A stretch of DNA of 40,807 nt from Pseudomonadota bacterium (GTDB taxonomy: Bacteria; Pseudomonadota; Gammaproteobacteria; Burkholderiales; Thiobacillaceae): contig JAURYL010000097.1 in assembly GCA_030653935.1 (NCBI GenBank), positions 1-40,807 on the forward strand, written 5' to 3'. The position numbers and the translations under genes were made by a program. How positions within the stretch are numbered: position 1 is the first letter of the stretch; every line of letters begins with the position of its first letter. The notes under the pieces are model-generated. The model was not told the origin of the DNA and searched no databases. It was given only the letters and a program-made list of their open reading frames with translations. This document shows positions 6,041 to 17,400 of the stretch, one piece after another.

Positions 6041-7387
6041 TTATCGTTGAAGCAGTGGCTTCAGTGCAGCCGCGATGCGCGCGAGGGCGATCCGGATGCG
6101 TGCGCTGGAGGTAGTGTAGGCGAAGCGCACATGCCGCTCAGCCTGGTGGGTGCCGAAATCGGTACCCGGGGTGATGGCGACGCCGGCTTCCAGCAACAAC
6201 TTCTCCGCGAAGGCTTCGGAATCCATGCCGAACCGGTCGATGCCGGCGTAGATATAGAAGGCGCCCGCCGGTTCCACCAGAACATCGAAGCCCAGGCGGC
6301 GCAATTCCGGCAGCAACAGGTCGCGGCGCGCGTGGAGTTCCAGCTTGCGCGCTTCCAGCAACACCCGTGTTTCTGGCCGCAAGGCGGCGAGGGCGGCGTG
6401 CTGGGCGACGGTGGGGGCGGAGAGAAACAGGTTCTGCGCCAGCTTGTCGATGGCCGGCATCAGCGTAGGCGGCGCCAGCAGCCAGCCCAGGCGCCAGCCG
6501 GTCATCAGGAAATACTTGGAGAAACTGTTGATGACGATCACGTCGTCGCCGAGGCTGGCGGCGCTGGGCTCCTTCGAGTAACCGCCGTGTATGCGGCGCT
6601 CGAAGTTCCCCTCTCCCTGTGGGAGAGGGGCTAGGGGTGAGGGGCCGTAGATCAGTTCGTGATAGATCTCATCGACGATCAGCCAGCCACCGCGCGCTTT
6701 CACCACGGCATGAATAGCGCGCAGTTCTGCTTCGGCGATCACCGTGCCGGTGGGGTTGCCTGGGTTGGCCACCAGCACGCCGCGAGTGCGCGGCCCCCAA
6801 TGTTGCTCCACCAGTTGCGCCGTCAACTGGAACGCCGTCTCCGGCCCCACCGGCACGCCGACCCCACGCGCTTCCACGACGCGGGCGAAGTGGCGGTTGC
6901 AGGGATAGCCGGGGTCGGCCAGCAGCACTTCGTCACCCGGATCGAACAGCGCTGCCATCACCAGCAGCAAGGCGCCGGAAGCGCCGGGGGTGACGCAGAC
7001 GCGGCCGGGGTCGATCGCGACGCCGTGATGCACGCCGTAGTAATCGGCGATGGCGGCGCGTAATTGCGGCAGCCCCAGCGCCGGGGTGTAGTGGGTGTGG
7101 CCGGCGCGCAGGGCGGCAATGCCGGCCTCGACGATGGGTTCCGGGGTAGGAAAGTCCGGCTCGCCCACTTCCATGTGGACGATGTCGCGGCCCTCGGCTT
7201 CGAGCGCCCGCGCCCGCGCCAGGATGGCCATGACGCGGAAGGGTTCGATGTCGGCGGTGCGTTTGGCTACCCGTGGGAAATGCAGCGGTGGTTGCTCACG
7301 CTCGATGTGGAAGCCAGGCTCGAATTCGTCGAGCGCTGCTTCGAGGGGGTGCCAGGTTGCGTCGGTCCGGGAGAGGGGGGGCTTCAT
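6041..7387 (-). CDS. Pyridoxal-phosphate aminotransferase, class I/II, with in-frame repeat insertion
   Basis: This fold-type I aminotransferase shows RTADIEPFRVMAILARA near the start, HMEVGEPDFPTPEPI, the substrate/PLP region ANPGNPTGTV, the aspartate of WLIVDEIYHEL, the PLP-binding lysine in NSFSKYF, and the C-terminal arginine in HVRFAYTTS. Amino-acid specificity cannot be read from the sequence. Between IYG and SLGDDV about 25 residues, including SPLAPLPQGEG, are extra. They are encoded partly by a palindromic repeat at 6607-6644 and stay in frame. The loop probably lies at the surface, so activity may survive. I start at ATG 7387. Family members usually begin near RTADIEPF, so up to about 40 N-terminal residues may be non-native or not translated. 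Confidence 0.83.
   Translation of the reverse strand: MKPPLSRTDATWHPLEAALDEFEPGFHIEREQPPLHFPRVAKRTADIEPFRVMAILARARALEAEGRDIVHMEVGEPDFPTPEPIVEAGIAALRAGHTHYTPALGLPQLRAAIADYYGVHHGVAIDPGRVCVTPGASGALLLVMAALFDPGDEVLLADPGYPCNRHFARVVEARGVGVPVGPETAFQLTAQLVEQHWGPRTRGVLVANPGNPTGTVIAEAELRAIHAVVKARGGWLIVDEIYHELIYGPSPLAPLPQGEGNFERRIHGGYSKEPSAASLGDDVIVINSFSKYFLMTGWRLGWLLAPPTLMPAIDKLAQNLFLSAPTVAQHAALAALRPETRVLLEARKLELHARRDLLLPELRRLGFDVLVEPAGAFYIYAGIDRFGMDSEAFAEKLLLEAGVAITPGTDFGTHQAERHVRFAYTTSSARIRIALARIAAALKPLLQR
6607..6644. repeat. Palindromic repeat inside the aminotransferase gene
   Basis: CCCCTCTCCC TGT GGGAGAGGGG is followed by CTAGGGGTGAGGGG. This is a hairpin-plus-tail repeat of a type common between genes in many GC-rich bacteria. 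Here it is read through in frame as PSPLAPLPQGEG on the minus strand. Confidence 0.75.
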
Positions 7388-7427
7388 TTTTGCGAGACGT
7401 TTCCAGGGAAAGCGAATGGCTCGTTTC

Positions 7428-7475
7428 GGGACGCCGGAGCGTCCAGGAATTGCTCCCACGCTGGAGCGTGGGAGC
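7428..7475. repeat. Half copy of the four-hairpin GGACGCTGGAGCGTCC/CCCACGCTGGAGCGTGGG element
   Basis: One GGACGCCGGAGCGTCC hairpin, the spacer AGGAATTGCT, and one CCCACGCTGGAGCGTGGG hairpin match the right half of the larger elements at 17861-18140, 26056-26163 and 32517-32624. It lies between the thioredoxin stop and the aminotransferase start. Confidence 0.75.
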
Positions 7476-7511
7476 AAGGGTAAACGGTGCACGCGGCACC
7501 CCCCACGGCCA

Positions 7512-7895
7512 TCAATCCAGGTGCTTCTCGATGAACTCGCGCACGAAGTGTTCCGGCTTGGCGGAGTGGAAGCGGTCGACTTCCACGCCATTTTTGTACA
7601 GGACCACGGTGGGGAAGCCGCGGGCGCCGTGGCGGCCGGCGATTTTCATGTTGTCGCCTTCGTCCACTTCGACCTTGGCCAGGCGCACGCGGCCGGCGTA
7701 GCTGGGGACGACTTTGAGTAGCACCGGGGTGAGGAAATGGCAGGGGCCGCACCAGTCGGCCCACATGTCGACCATCACCAGATGGTCTTTCGAGGCTTCG
7801 ACTACATCGGCTTCGAAGTGGTGGGTGTCGGTATCGAAAATGCACTTGTCGCAGGTGTCGTGCGCGTGCTTGTGGTCATGTATCTGCAATGTCAT
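7512..7895 (-). CDS. Thioredoxin-family protein with His/Cys-rich N-terminus
   Basis: This 127-residue thioredoxin fold has the redox active site DMWADWCGPCHFLTPV near residue 64 and the cis-proline region GARGFPTVVLYKNG, so it is expected to be a dithiol-disulfide oxidoreductase or thioredoxin-like chaperone. It has no signal peptide and is probably cytoplasmic. The first ~25 residues are unusual: HDHKHAHDTCDKCIF contains five histidine/cysteine ligands followed by THHF, which could bind a metal, as the zinc-binding N-terminus of thioredoxin 2 does. That is inference. The start ATG 7895 has a GGAG site and overlaps the end of mtfA by 20 nt, so the two are co-transcribed with mtfA first. Confidence 0.88.
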   Translation of the reverse strand: MTLQIHDHKHAHDTCDKCIFDTDTHHFEADVVEASKDHLVMVDMWADWCGPCHFLTPVLLKVVPSYAGRVRLAKVEVDEGDNMKIAGRHGARGFPTVVLYKNGVEVDRFHSAKPEHFVREFIEKHLD

Positions 7896-8652
7896 AAAAC
7901 CGCTCCATGGGGTCTTGCCGGTAGAACCGGCGCATCTGTTCATACACCGCCGGGTACGCTTCGATCAGCGCCTCCGGCAAATCGAAAAAGTATTCGGTCA
8001 GCACGGCGAAGAATTCGGCCGGGCTTTCTCCCGCATAGGGGTCGATTTCCGTTTCTTCACCGGCATCGAGGCGGCGGCGGAAATCTTCATAAGCGGGGTT
8101 GAACGCCGCCGCCCAGTCTTCCACCCGCATGTCGCCATGCAGAGGTGGCAGGCCGTTGACGCCGCCTTGGCCGTTCATGTCGAGCTTGTGCGCGAATTCG
8201 TGGATCACCACGTCGTAGCCCTCGCCGCGACCTGATCCTTGCAAATCGTCCAGCGACAGGATCAGCGGTCCGCCAGCCCAGGCCTCGCCACTGCGCACGT
8301 GATGCATGGCGTGGACGATGCCGTGCTCGTCCACTTCTTCCCCGTCATGGATGAACTGGGCGGGGTAGAGCACCACTTCGCTCCAGCCGCGATACCAGGA
8401 CACGCCCAGCCTGAGGATGGGCAGCGCCGCGCGCAGGGCGATGCCGGCGATGTCGGCGCCCGTGGGTTGGGCGTCAGCCACCGGGGTAAAGGTCTTGTCG
8501 GCCAGGAGTTGCTCGGCCAGGGTTTGCAGGTGCTTGTAGTCGTCGTCGCCGAAACCCGCGAACAGCGGCAGGCTCAATGCCCGGTCCCAATCCGCCGCAA
8601 CCGGCGCGGGCACCGGTTGCGGTTTGGCGAACAGGGTTTGCAGGAGGCTCAT
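7876..8652 (-). CDS. mtfA: Zinc-dependent peptidase, MtfA family (M90)
   Basis: This 258-residue protein carries the gluzincin motif VVIHEFAHKLDM (HExxH near residues 150-154) and family segments such as WSEVVLYPAQFIHDGEEVDE and AEFFAVLTEYFFD, where the downstream glutamate contributes to zinc binding. E. coli MtfA binds the repressor Mlc and has aminopeptidase activity; whether that partner exists here is unknown. It is cytoplasmic, with no signal peptide. It overlaps the downstream thioredoxin gene by 20 nt, and a palindromic repeat separates it from typA. Confidence 0.92.
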   Translation of the reverse strand: MSLLQTLFAKPQPVPAPVAADWDRALSLPLFAGFGDDDYKHLQTLAEQLLADKTFTPVADAQPTGADIAGIALRAALPILRLGVSWYRGWSEVVLYPAQFIHDGEEVDEHGIVHAMHHVRSGEAWAGGPLILSLDDLQGSGRGEGYDVVIHEFAHKLDMNGQGGVNGLPPLHGDMRVEDWAAAFNPAYEDFRRRLDAGEETEIDPYAGESPAEFFAVLTEYFFDLPEALIEAYPAVYEQMRRFYRQDPMERFYDIADT

Positions 8653-8666
8653 GGCAATTTCAATTC

Positions 8667-8700
8667 GCTACGCGGCCAGCCGGCTGGAAGCCGGCGCTAC
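8667..8700. repeat. GCCGGCTGGAAGCCGGCGCTAC repeat
   Basis: A compact hairpin (CAGCCGGCTGGAAGCCGGC with a flanking GCTAC at each side) between typA and mtfA. Two inverted copies of the same unit form the larger element at 40274-40354. Confidence 0.7.
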
Positions 8701-8704
8701 ATTT

Positions 8705-10543
<1,839 letters not shown>

Positions 10544-10658
10544 GGTGGGGCAACCGTTAGAAAAAAGCCGCACATTCTAGCACGGCGCGCAATTCGACTT
10601 TGTTACCGCCGCGCCGCGCGGCAATTTACGCGAGCTCCGGGGCGTATCCGCACGCGGG

Positions 10659-13600
10659 CTACGCCGGGCGTTCGCGCAGCCATTGCTCGAATTCGGCCGC
10701 CGGAACCGGCCGGCTGAACAGGTAGCCCTGGTATTGCTCGCAGCCGAACTGCCGCAGCAGGGCCAGTTGCTGTTCCGTCTCCACGCCTTCCGCCAGGACG
10801 TCCAGATTCAGGCTGCGTCCCATGGCGATGATGGTGGCGGCGATTTCCCGGTCGTCGTCGCTGTCTTCCAGGCCCTGCACGAAGCTGCGGTCGATCTTCA
10901 GCTTGTCGATGGGGAAACGCTTGAGATAGGCCAGCGACGAATAGCCGGTGCCGAAGTCGTCGATGGCCAGGCGCACGCCCAGCGCCTTGAGGGCATCCAG
11001 GGTGGCGATGGCCTGGTCCGCCTGCTCCATGATGACGCTCTCGGTCAGCTCCAGCTCCAGGGATTGCGCCGGCAGGCCGGTTTCAGCCAGCACCATGCGC
11101 ACCAGTTCCACCATGTCAGCGGCGAGAAACTGGCGTCCGGACAGATTCACCGCCATCACCAGCGGCGGCAGTCCGGCATCGAGCCAGGTGCGCGCCTGGG
11201 CGCAGGCGGTGCGCAATATCCACTCGCCCAGAGGCACGATCAGGCCGGTTTCCTCGGCGATGGGGATGAACTTGTCCGGCGGCACCAGGGCTTCCCCCGG
11301 CGGCTGCCAGCGCACCAAAGCCTCGACCCCGACAGCGCGGCCGCTGTGGGCGTCGATCAGGGGCTGGTAATGCAGGATGAATTCGCCCCGTTCCAGGCCG
11401 CGACGCAGTCGTGTTTCCAGGGCCAGGTGCTCGTTGGCCGCCGTGGTCAGGGCTTCGGTATAGAAACGGTAGGTGTTGCGGCCCTGCTCCTTGGCCTGAT
11501 AGAGGGCGGCGTCGGCGCTGCTCACCAGGCGCATGGCATTGTCGGCATCGTCCGGGAACAGGCTGATGCCGATGCTGGCGCCGATGAATACCTCATGGCC
11601 GCCGCTGAGCTGAACCGGCGCGGCGAGCACCTGCAACACATCCTGGGCGACGATGGCGGCCATCTGTGCCTCGTCCAGTTGCTCCAGTAGCACGACGAAC
11701 TCGTCGCCGCCCAGCCTCGCCAGGGTGTCCTCGTCGCGCAGCCGGTCGCGGATGCGCTCCGCGACCGTGATCAACAGTTCGTCGCCGGCCGGGTGGCCGA
11801 GGCTGTCGTTCACCGTCTTGAAACGGTCCAGATCGAGGAACAGCAGGGCGATGCGCTGACCATGGCGTCGGGCTTGCTCAATCGCATGTTCCAGGCGCGA
11901 AGTGAACAGCAGGCGGTTGGGCAGATCGGTGAGTACGTCGAAGTGGGCCAGATGCTCCAGGCGTGCCTCGGATTCCTTGAGGTGAGTGATGTCGGCGAAC
12001 AGGGAGACATAGCGCACGATCTGTCCCTCGGCATCGCGCACCGCGCTGATCGACAGCCACTTGGGATAGACCTCGCCGTCGCGGCGCCGATCCCACACTT
12101 CGCCCTGCCAGCGGCCGGTCTCGTTGAGGGCGCGCCACATGGCCTGGTAGAAGGCGGCGTCATGCCGACCCGACTTGAACTTGGATGGTGTTTCGCCGAG
12201 TACTTCCGCTTCGTCATAACCGGTGATTTCGCAGAAGGCGGGGTTGACCGCGAGGATGCGTGCGTTGCGGTCGGTCACCATGACGCCTTCCTGGGCGTTG
12301 TCGAACACCACGGCGGCCTGATTCAGTTTTTCTTCCGCCTGGATTCGTTCGCTGATGTCGTGGGCCAATGCCGGCATGAGCCGCTGGCCATTCAGTTCGA
12401 TGCAACTCACCCGGATTTCCACCGGGAATGTCGTGCCCTCCTTGCGCCGGTGATGCCCATGAATGGTCACTGTGTGGCCAGGTTGTAACGCCGCCCATAC
12501 CGCCGTGGCGCGGGCCAGATCGAAGTCCTGTTCCACTTCCAACACGTTCAGGGCCAATAATTCCGCCCGGGTGTAGCCCAGGGTGTCGCAAGCGCGCTGG
12601 TTGACATCCACGATGTGGCCATACAGGTCGGTGATGAACAAAGCGTCCGCCATCTGATCCACCATCAATCGGTAGCGCGTTTCGGTCTCCATCAGAGCCT
12701 GGTGCGCCTGTTCCAGATCGGTAAGGTCGCGCGAGGCCACGATCACCCCGGTGATGCGGCCATCGTCATCCTGATAGGGGGTGTAGGTCACATCCACGAA
12801 GCGACGTCCTGTTACCGGAAAATCGAACCAGTCGCTGTAATGCACCCGCTTCCCGGCCAGGCAGCGGTCCAGTTTTTCCTTTACCAACGTGTCGAATAGG
12901 GTCTGCCCCAGCAGTTCCGCCACGCTGTGGCCGATGATGTCCTCGCGCGCCAGGCCGTGGTGTTGCAGATAGGTGTCGTTGACCGCGAGGTAGCGGTAAT
13001 CCCGGCCGAGAACGGAGAGATGGTCCGGCATGCAGGAAACCATGCGTTCGTACATCCGCAGGGCGTCGCTGTGTCGCTTGCGTTCGCTGATGTCGCGCGC
13101 GACCACGAGAATGTGCGGCCTGCCGTCAATGTGAAACTGCCGCATGTTCACTTCCATCCAGAACAGACGGCCGCTACGATGCCTGGCCAGCCATTCGAAG
13201 ACGGGCGTTTCGACCGCGCTGGCACGGGCCACCCAGCCCATGGCCTGTTCCTGGCTATAAGGCGCGTAGCCGGCGCTCATATCGTTGACGCTCAGTTCGA
13301 GAATCTCCTCCCGGCTCCAGCCGTACATCTCGGCCACGCGCGTGTTGACGTTGAGGATGCGGCCGGTTTCGCCGTCATGCAGGAAGATGGCATCGTTCGC
13401 GCCGTCGAAGATGGCGCGAAATTGTTGCTCGCTGGCGCGCAAGGCCTGCTCCACGAGCCGCCGCGCATGCTCGCCACGGCAGGCCGCGACGAGCTGGGCA
13501 CAGGCCTCGACCACCGGGCGTAGTTCCGCTACCAGATTTTCATCGTAGCCGCCCGCGCGGTTGGCCAGGCCGATGCTGCCGAGAATTTCCCCACCGCGCA

Positions 13601-14363
13601 GCAGCGGCAGGCCGAGGAAGGCATCGAGGGAAGGGTGGCCGGGCGGCAGACGGCCGCAACTACGCGGGTCGTGGGCGGGATCGTTGGCGATCACCGGGGC
13701 GCCATCGAGCACGGCGGCGGCCAGGCTGTCCCTGGTGCTGAAACGGAAGCCGGAAGGCGCGTTCTCGTCGTAGAAGCGGCGCGCCGACGCGTCCCAATCC
13801 ATCTTGGTGATGGCCAGCGATTGCAGGTAGGGGCTGCCGTCCGTCTCGTGCTTCAGTTCCGCGATGAAGCCATATTGGCTGCCGGTGAGACGCAGGATGT
13901 CGCCGAGGGCGGCGGTGAATACCGCTTCGGCGTCGCTGTCGCGCACATACAGGGCAAGTAGTCGACTGACGCATTCGAGGATTTCGTGGTTGCGCCGCAG
14001 CCGTGCTTCCGCCTGTTTACGCTCGCTGATGTCCACGGCCAGGCCGCTGATATGGGGCCGCCCCTCATGCTCCACCGGCAGGCCGGTGCCGTAGAAGGTG
14101 CGGCGGCCACCATCGGCGGCGATCAAATCAAATTCGATGGTCACCGGGGTGCCGCCCAGAACGGTGGTGAAAGCCTGCTGCACATGGGCCATCTGGTCTG
14201 GCGGCACGACGTCGAGCGCACGGAAACTCACCATGTCCGCGGTGGTAAGCCCAAAGGTTTCCAGATAGGTGCGGTTCCAGCCGGCGAAGCGGCCTTCCGC
14301 GTCGAACATGAAATAGATGCCGGGGGCGGCATCGAGAATGAGGTCGACTTGATTGGGCGTCAT
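10659..14363 (-). CDS. PAS/GAF-containing GGDEF-EAL cyclic di-GMP enzyme 1
   Basis: This 1234-residue soluble protein has the following domains, in order: PAS (~5-117), GAF (~125-300, with SQYGFIAELKHETDG and GLPLLRGGEILGSIGLANR), PAS (~310-430), PAS (~435-555), PAS (~560-675), PAS (~680-795), GGDEF (~805-965) and EAL (~985-1230). Both enzymatic signatures are intact: GGDEF at residues 885-889, with an RxxD inhibitory site (RDED) five residues before it, and EAL at 1014-1016, with the downstream DDFGTGYSSL motif. It could therefore both make and degrade c-di-GMP; the net activity is unknown. No membrane segments are visible, so signals reach it in the cytoplasm. It is transcribed in the same direction as the second GGDEF-EAL gene, separated by a hairpin repeat. 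Confidence 0.93.
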   Translation of the reverse strand: MTPNQVDLILDAAPGIYFMFDAEGRFAGWNRTYLETFGLTTADMVSFRALDVVPPDQMAHVQQAFTTVLGGTPVTIEFDLIAADGGRRTFYGTGLPVEHEGRPHISGLAVDISERKQAEARLRRNHEILECVSRLLALYVRDSDAEAVFTAALGDILRLTGSQYGFIAELKHETDGSPYLQSLAITKMDWDASARRFYDENAPSGFRFSTRDSLAAAVLDGAPVIANDPAHDPRSCGRLPPGHPSLDAFLGLPLLRGGEILGSIGLANRAGGYDENLVAELRPVVEACAQLVAACRGEHARRLVEQALRASEQQFRAIFDGANDAIFLHDGETGRILNVNTRVAEMYGWSREEILELSVNDMSAGYAPYSQEQAMGWVARASAVETPVFEWLARHRSGRLFWMEVNMRQFHIDGRPHILVVARDISERKRHSDALRMYERMVSCMPDHLSVLGRDYRYLAVNDTYLQHHGLAREDIIGHSVAELLGQTLFDTLVKEKLDRCLAGKRVHYSDWFDFPVTGRRFVDVTYTPYQDDDGRITGVIVASRDLTDLEQAHQALMETETRYRLMVDQMADALFITDLYGHIVDVNQRACDTLGYTRAELLALNVLEVEQDFDLARATAVWAALQPGHTVTIHGHHRRKEGTTFPVEIRVSCIELNGQRLMPALAHDISERIQAEEKLNQAAVVFDNAQEGVMVTDRNARILAVNPAFCEITGYDEAEVLGETPSKFKSGRHDAAFYQAMWRALNETGRWQGEVWDRRRDGEVYPKWLSISAVRDAEGQIVRYVSLFADITHLKESEARLEHLAHFDVLTDLPNRLLFTSRLEHAIEQARRHGQRIALLFLDLDRFKTVNDSLGHPAGDELLITVAERIRDRLRDEDTLARLGGDEFVVLLEQLDEAQMAAIVAQDVLQVLAAPVQLSGGHEVFIGASIGISLFPDDADNAMRLVSSADAALYQAKEQGRNTYRFYTEALTTAANEHLALETRLRRGLERGEFILHYQPLIDAHSGRAVGVEALVRWQPPGEALVPPDKFIPIAEETGLIVPLGEWILRTACAQARTWLDAGLPPLVMAVNLSGRQFLAADMVELVRMVLAETGLPAQSLELELTESVIMEQADQAIATLDALKALGVRLAIDDFGTGYSSLAYLKRFPIDKLKIDRSFVQGLEDSDDDREIAATIIAMGRSLNLDVLAEGVETEQQLALLRQFGCEQYQGYLFSRPVPAAEFEQWLRERPA

Positions 14364-14392
14364 GATTTATCGGCGCCCCGTTGTGCCGGCGT

Positions 14393-14467
14393 CGTAGGTT
14401 GGGCAAAGCGAAGCGTGCCCAACATGGCGGCGGGTTGTTGGGCACGCTGCGCTTTGCCCAACCTACG
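14393..14467. repeat. CGTAGGTTGGGCAAAGCG-type long hairpin repeat
   Basis: CGTAGGTTGGGCAAAGCGAAGCGTGCCCAACA pairs with TGTTGGGCACGCTGCGCTTTGCCCAACCTACG across a short loop. This is a widespread class of intergenic hairpin. It separates the two GGDEF-EAL genes and could attenuate read-through transcription, which is inference. Confidence 0.8.
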
Positions 14468-14490
14468 CCTGACTTCGTGAGTTGCGGCGG

Positions 14491-17400
14491 TCATGCTTGC
14501 GTGCCCCGCTGTTGCAGCCACTGCTCTAAAGCCGGCGCGGGGATGGGCCGACTGCGCAGGTAGCCCTGATAGGCATCGCAACCGTGAATTTCCAGGAAGG
14601 CGAGTTGCTTCTCGGTCTCCACCCCCTCGGCCAGCACTTTCAGGTGCAGATTGCGCGCCATGGCGATGATGGTGGCGGCGATCTCCATGTCGCTCTGTTC
14701 CTGGGGAATGTCGCGGATGAAGCTCTGGTCGATCTTGAGCTTGTCGATGGGGAAGCGTTTCAGGTGGGCGAGCGAGGAATAGCCGGTGCCGAAATCATCG
14801 ATGGAAATCGTGATACCCAGTTGCTTGAGCTCGCGCAGGGTGGCGACGGCTCGATCCGGATTGTCCATGATCGCGCTTTCGGTGATTTCCAGTTCCAGTC
14901 GTTCTGGCGGCAGTCCGCTGGCATCGAGCACGGCGCGGACATGGGCGGCCAGATTGCTCTGCCGGAACTGGCGCGGCGAAAGGTTCACCGCCATGCTCAT
15001 CCCGGGCATGGCGGCATTGTCCAGCCAGGCCTTGGCCTGAGCGCAGGCGGTCAACAGCACCCACTCGCCGAGGGGGACAATGAGCCCGGTTTCCTCCGCC
15101 AGGGGGATGAAACGGGCCGGCGAAATCAGACCGGAGGCGGGATGGTTCCAGCGCACCAGGGCTTCCACACCAACGATTTCGCCGCTGCCGACATCGATCT
15201 GCGGTTGGTAATACAGGAGAAATTCCTGCTGCTCGATGGCGCGCCGCAGGTTGGTTTCCAGGGTCAGGCGCTCACGCGCGGAACGCGTCATCGCCGCGTT
15301 GTAGAAGCGATAGGTATCGCGCCCGTCGTCCTTCGATTGATGCATGGCGGCGTCGGCATTCTTGAGCAGGGTGGCGGCATCCTTGCCGTTCTCCGGATAG
15401 GTGCTGATGCCGATGCTGGCGCCGACGAACACCGTCTGCGCATCCAGCTCGAAGGGCCGGGTCAGCGCGGCGAGCAGCTTTTCCGCCATGGCGGAGGCCA
15501 GGGTGGCGCTCCCCTCCCCCTCCAGGGCGATGGCGAACTCATCGCCACCCAGACGCGCCAGGGTGTCTTCCGCGCGCACAGACAATTGCAGTCGCCGTGC
15601 TACTTCCTGCAATACGCGGTCGCCGGCGGGGTGACCAAGGGCGTCGTTGACGGTCTTGAACCGGTCCAGGTCGATGAACAGCAGCGTCAGCAGCGTGCCA
15701 TCCCGCTCGGCGCGCTGGATGGCGTGATCCAGGCGGGCGTTGAACAGCAGCCGGTTGGGCAGGCCGGTCAACGGGTCGAAGTGGGCCAGGCGCTCCCGCT
15801 CGGCCTCGGATTGCTTGATCTGGCTGATGTCGCTGAATACGCCGACGTAGTTCGTCAACTTGCCGGCCATGTCGGTCACGCTGCTGATGGTCAGCCACTC
15901 GGGATAGATTTCGCCGTTCTTGCGTCGATTCCAGATCTCGCCGCTCCAGGAACCGGTCCGCGCGATGCTGCTCCAGAGCGCCTGATAGAACAGCTTGTCA
16001 TGGCGTCCGGAGTTGAGGATGCGCGGGTTTCTACCCAGCACCTCCGCTTCCGAATAGCCGGTGATTTCGCTAAAGGCGCGGTTGACCGCGATCATGTTGC
16101 CCGAGGTGTCGGTGATCGAGACGCCATCGGTGGTGCTCTCGAATACCTTGGCCGATTGCCGCAGCCTTTCCTCCGCCGCGCGTCGTGCGCTGATGTCCAG
16201 GAAAGTCACCACCGAGCCGATCACCCCACCGTCCCTGCGCATCGGGTAGGACCAGTATTCCACCGGAAGCGCGCTGCCATCGCGGCGCCAGAACACCTCA
16301 TCGTCGACATGGATGCCGCGATCCTCGGTATAGGCGCGGTAGGCGCGGCATTCCCGGGCGGGGTAGGCGCTGCCATCGGTGTGACTGTGATGGATGATTT
16401 CGTGGATATGGCGGCCGAGCAGCTCCTCGGCCCGCTCGTAGCCGAGCAGGCGCAGACCGGCGGGATTGACGAAGGTGCAGTTGCCGTGGGTATCGACGCC
16501 GTAGATGCCCTCGGCCATCGAGTCGAGCAGCAGGTTGATGTGCTCCTCGCGCTCCCGCAGCAACTGCTGCGCGCGCCGGCGCTCGCCGACATCGCGCATG
16601 ATGCCGATGAACTGGCGCTGGCCGGCGCCACCGCGTTCGCCGATGCTGACCTCGACCGGAACCTCATGCCCATCCCGATGCAGCAACACGAAGGCCAGCT
16701 CGCGCCAGGGCATGCGCGGTTGGCCGTTGTTCAGATAACGGTTGAATCCGGCCTCATGCAGGTCGCGATAACGTTCCGGCATCAAGTCGGTGAGCGGACG
16801 GTCCTGGAGTTCCTTGTCGCTGTAGCCGGTGAGCCGGCGGATGGCCGGGTTGGCAAACACCACCCGGCTGGCTTCGTCCACCACCAGAATGCCGTCCACG
16901 GCGGTATCCAGGATGGCGCGAATGCGCGACTCGCTCTCGATCAGGGCGGCCTCGGCGCGTTGTTGCCCGCTGATATCCAGGCCGGAACTGAGCACGCCGC
17001 TGACGTGGCCATCGGCATCGCGCAGCGGCGTGTTGTGCCAGATCAGGTGGCGCTCCTCGCCGGAACAAGTCAGCACCGGGTTGTCGTGGCCGAGGGAAGA
17101 ATCAATATCGTCCGCCAGCACCCGTTGGAACAAGGCGCGAACCTCGTCACGCGCGCGCTCGGGAATGAAGCGTTCGATCCAGGGTTGCCCCAGGATGTCG
17201 GCCTCCGCGCAGCGCAGAATGGCGCAGCCCGCCGGATTGACGCGGGTGATGCGGGCCTCGCGGTCGAGCACCAGCATCATCGCCCCGGAGACGGAAAGTA
17301 GTTGCTCGGCGTAATCGCGCGATTCGCGCAGCGCCGCCAGGGCTAGTTTGTGCGCCGTGATGTCGCGCACCAGCGCCTGTAGCAGCGGGCCACCGGGTTG

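Noticed and set aside
10544-10658. Promoter for typA (TAGAAT near 10570-10590 on the minus strand)
   Set aside because: A -10-like hexamer is present, but no acceptable -35 hexamer lies at the right spacing, so I did not list it as a feature.
14584-17301. 905-codon plus-strand open frame opposite the second GGDEF-EAL gene
   Set aside because: The minus strand encodes clear PAS, GGDEF and EAL domains over the same bases. The antisense product is low-complexity and resembles no family.
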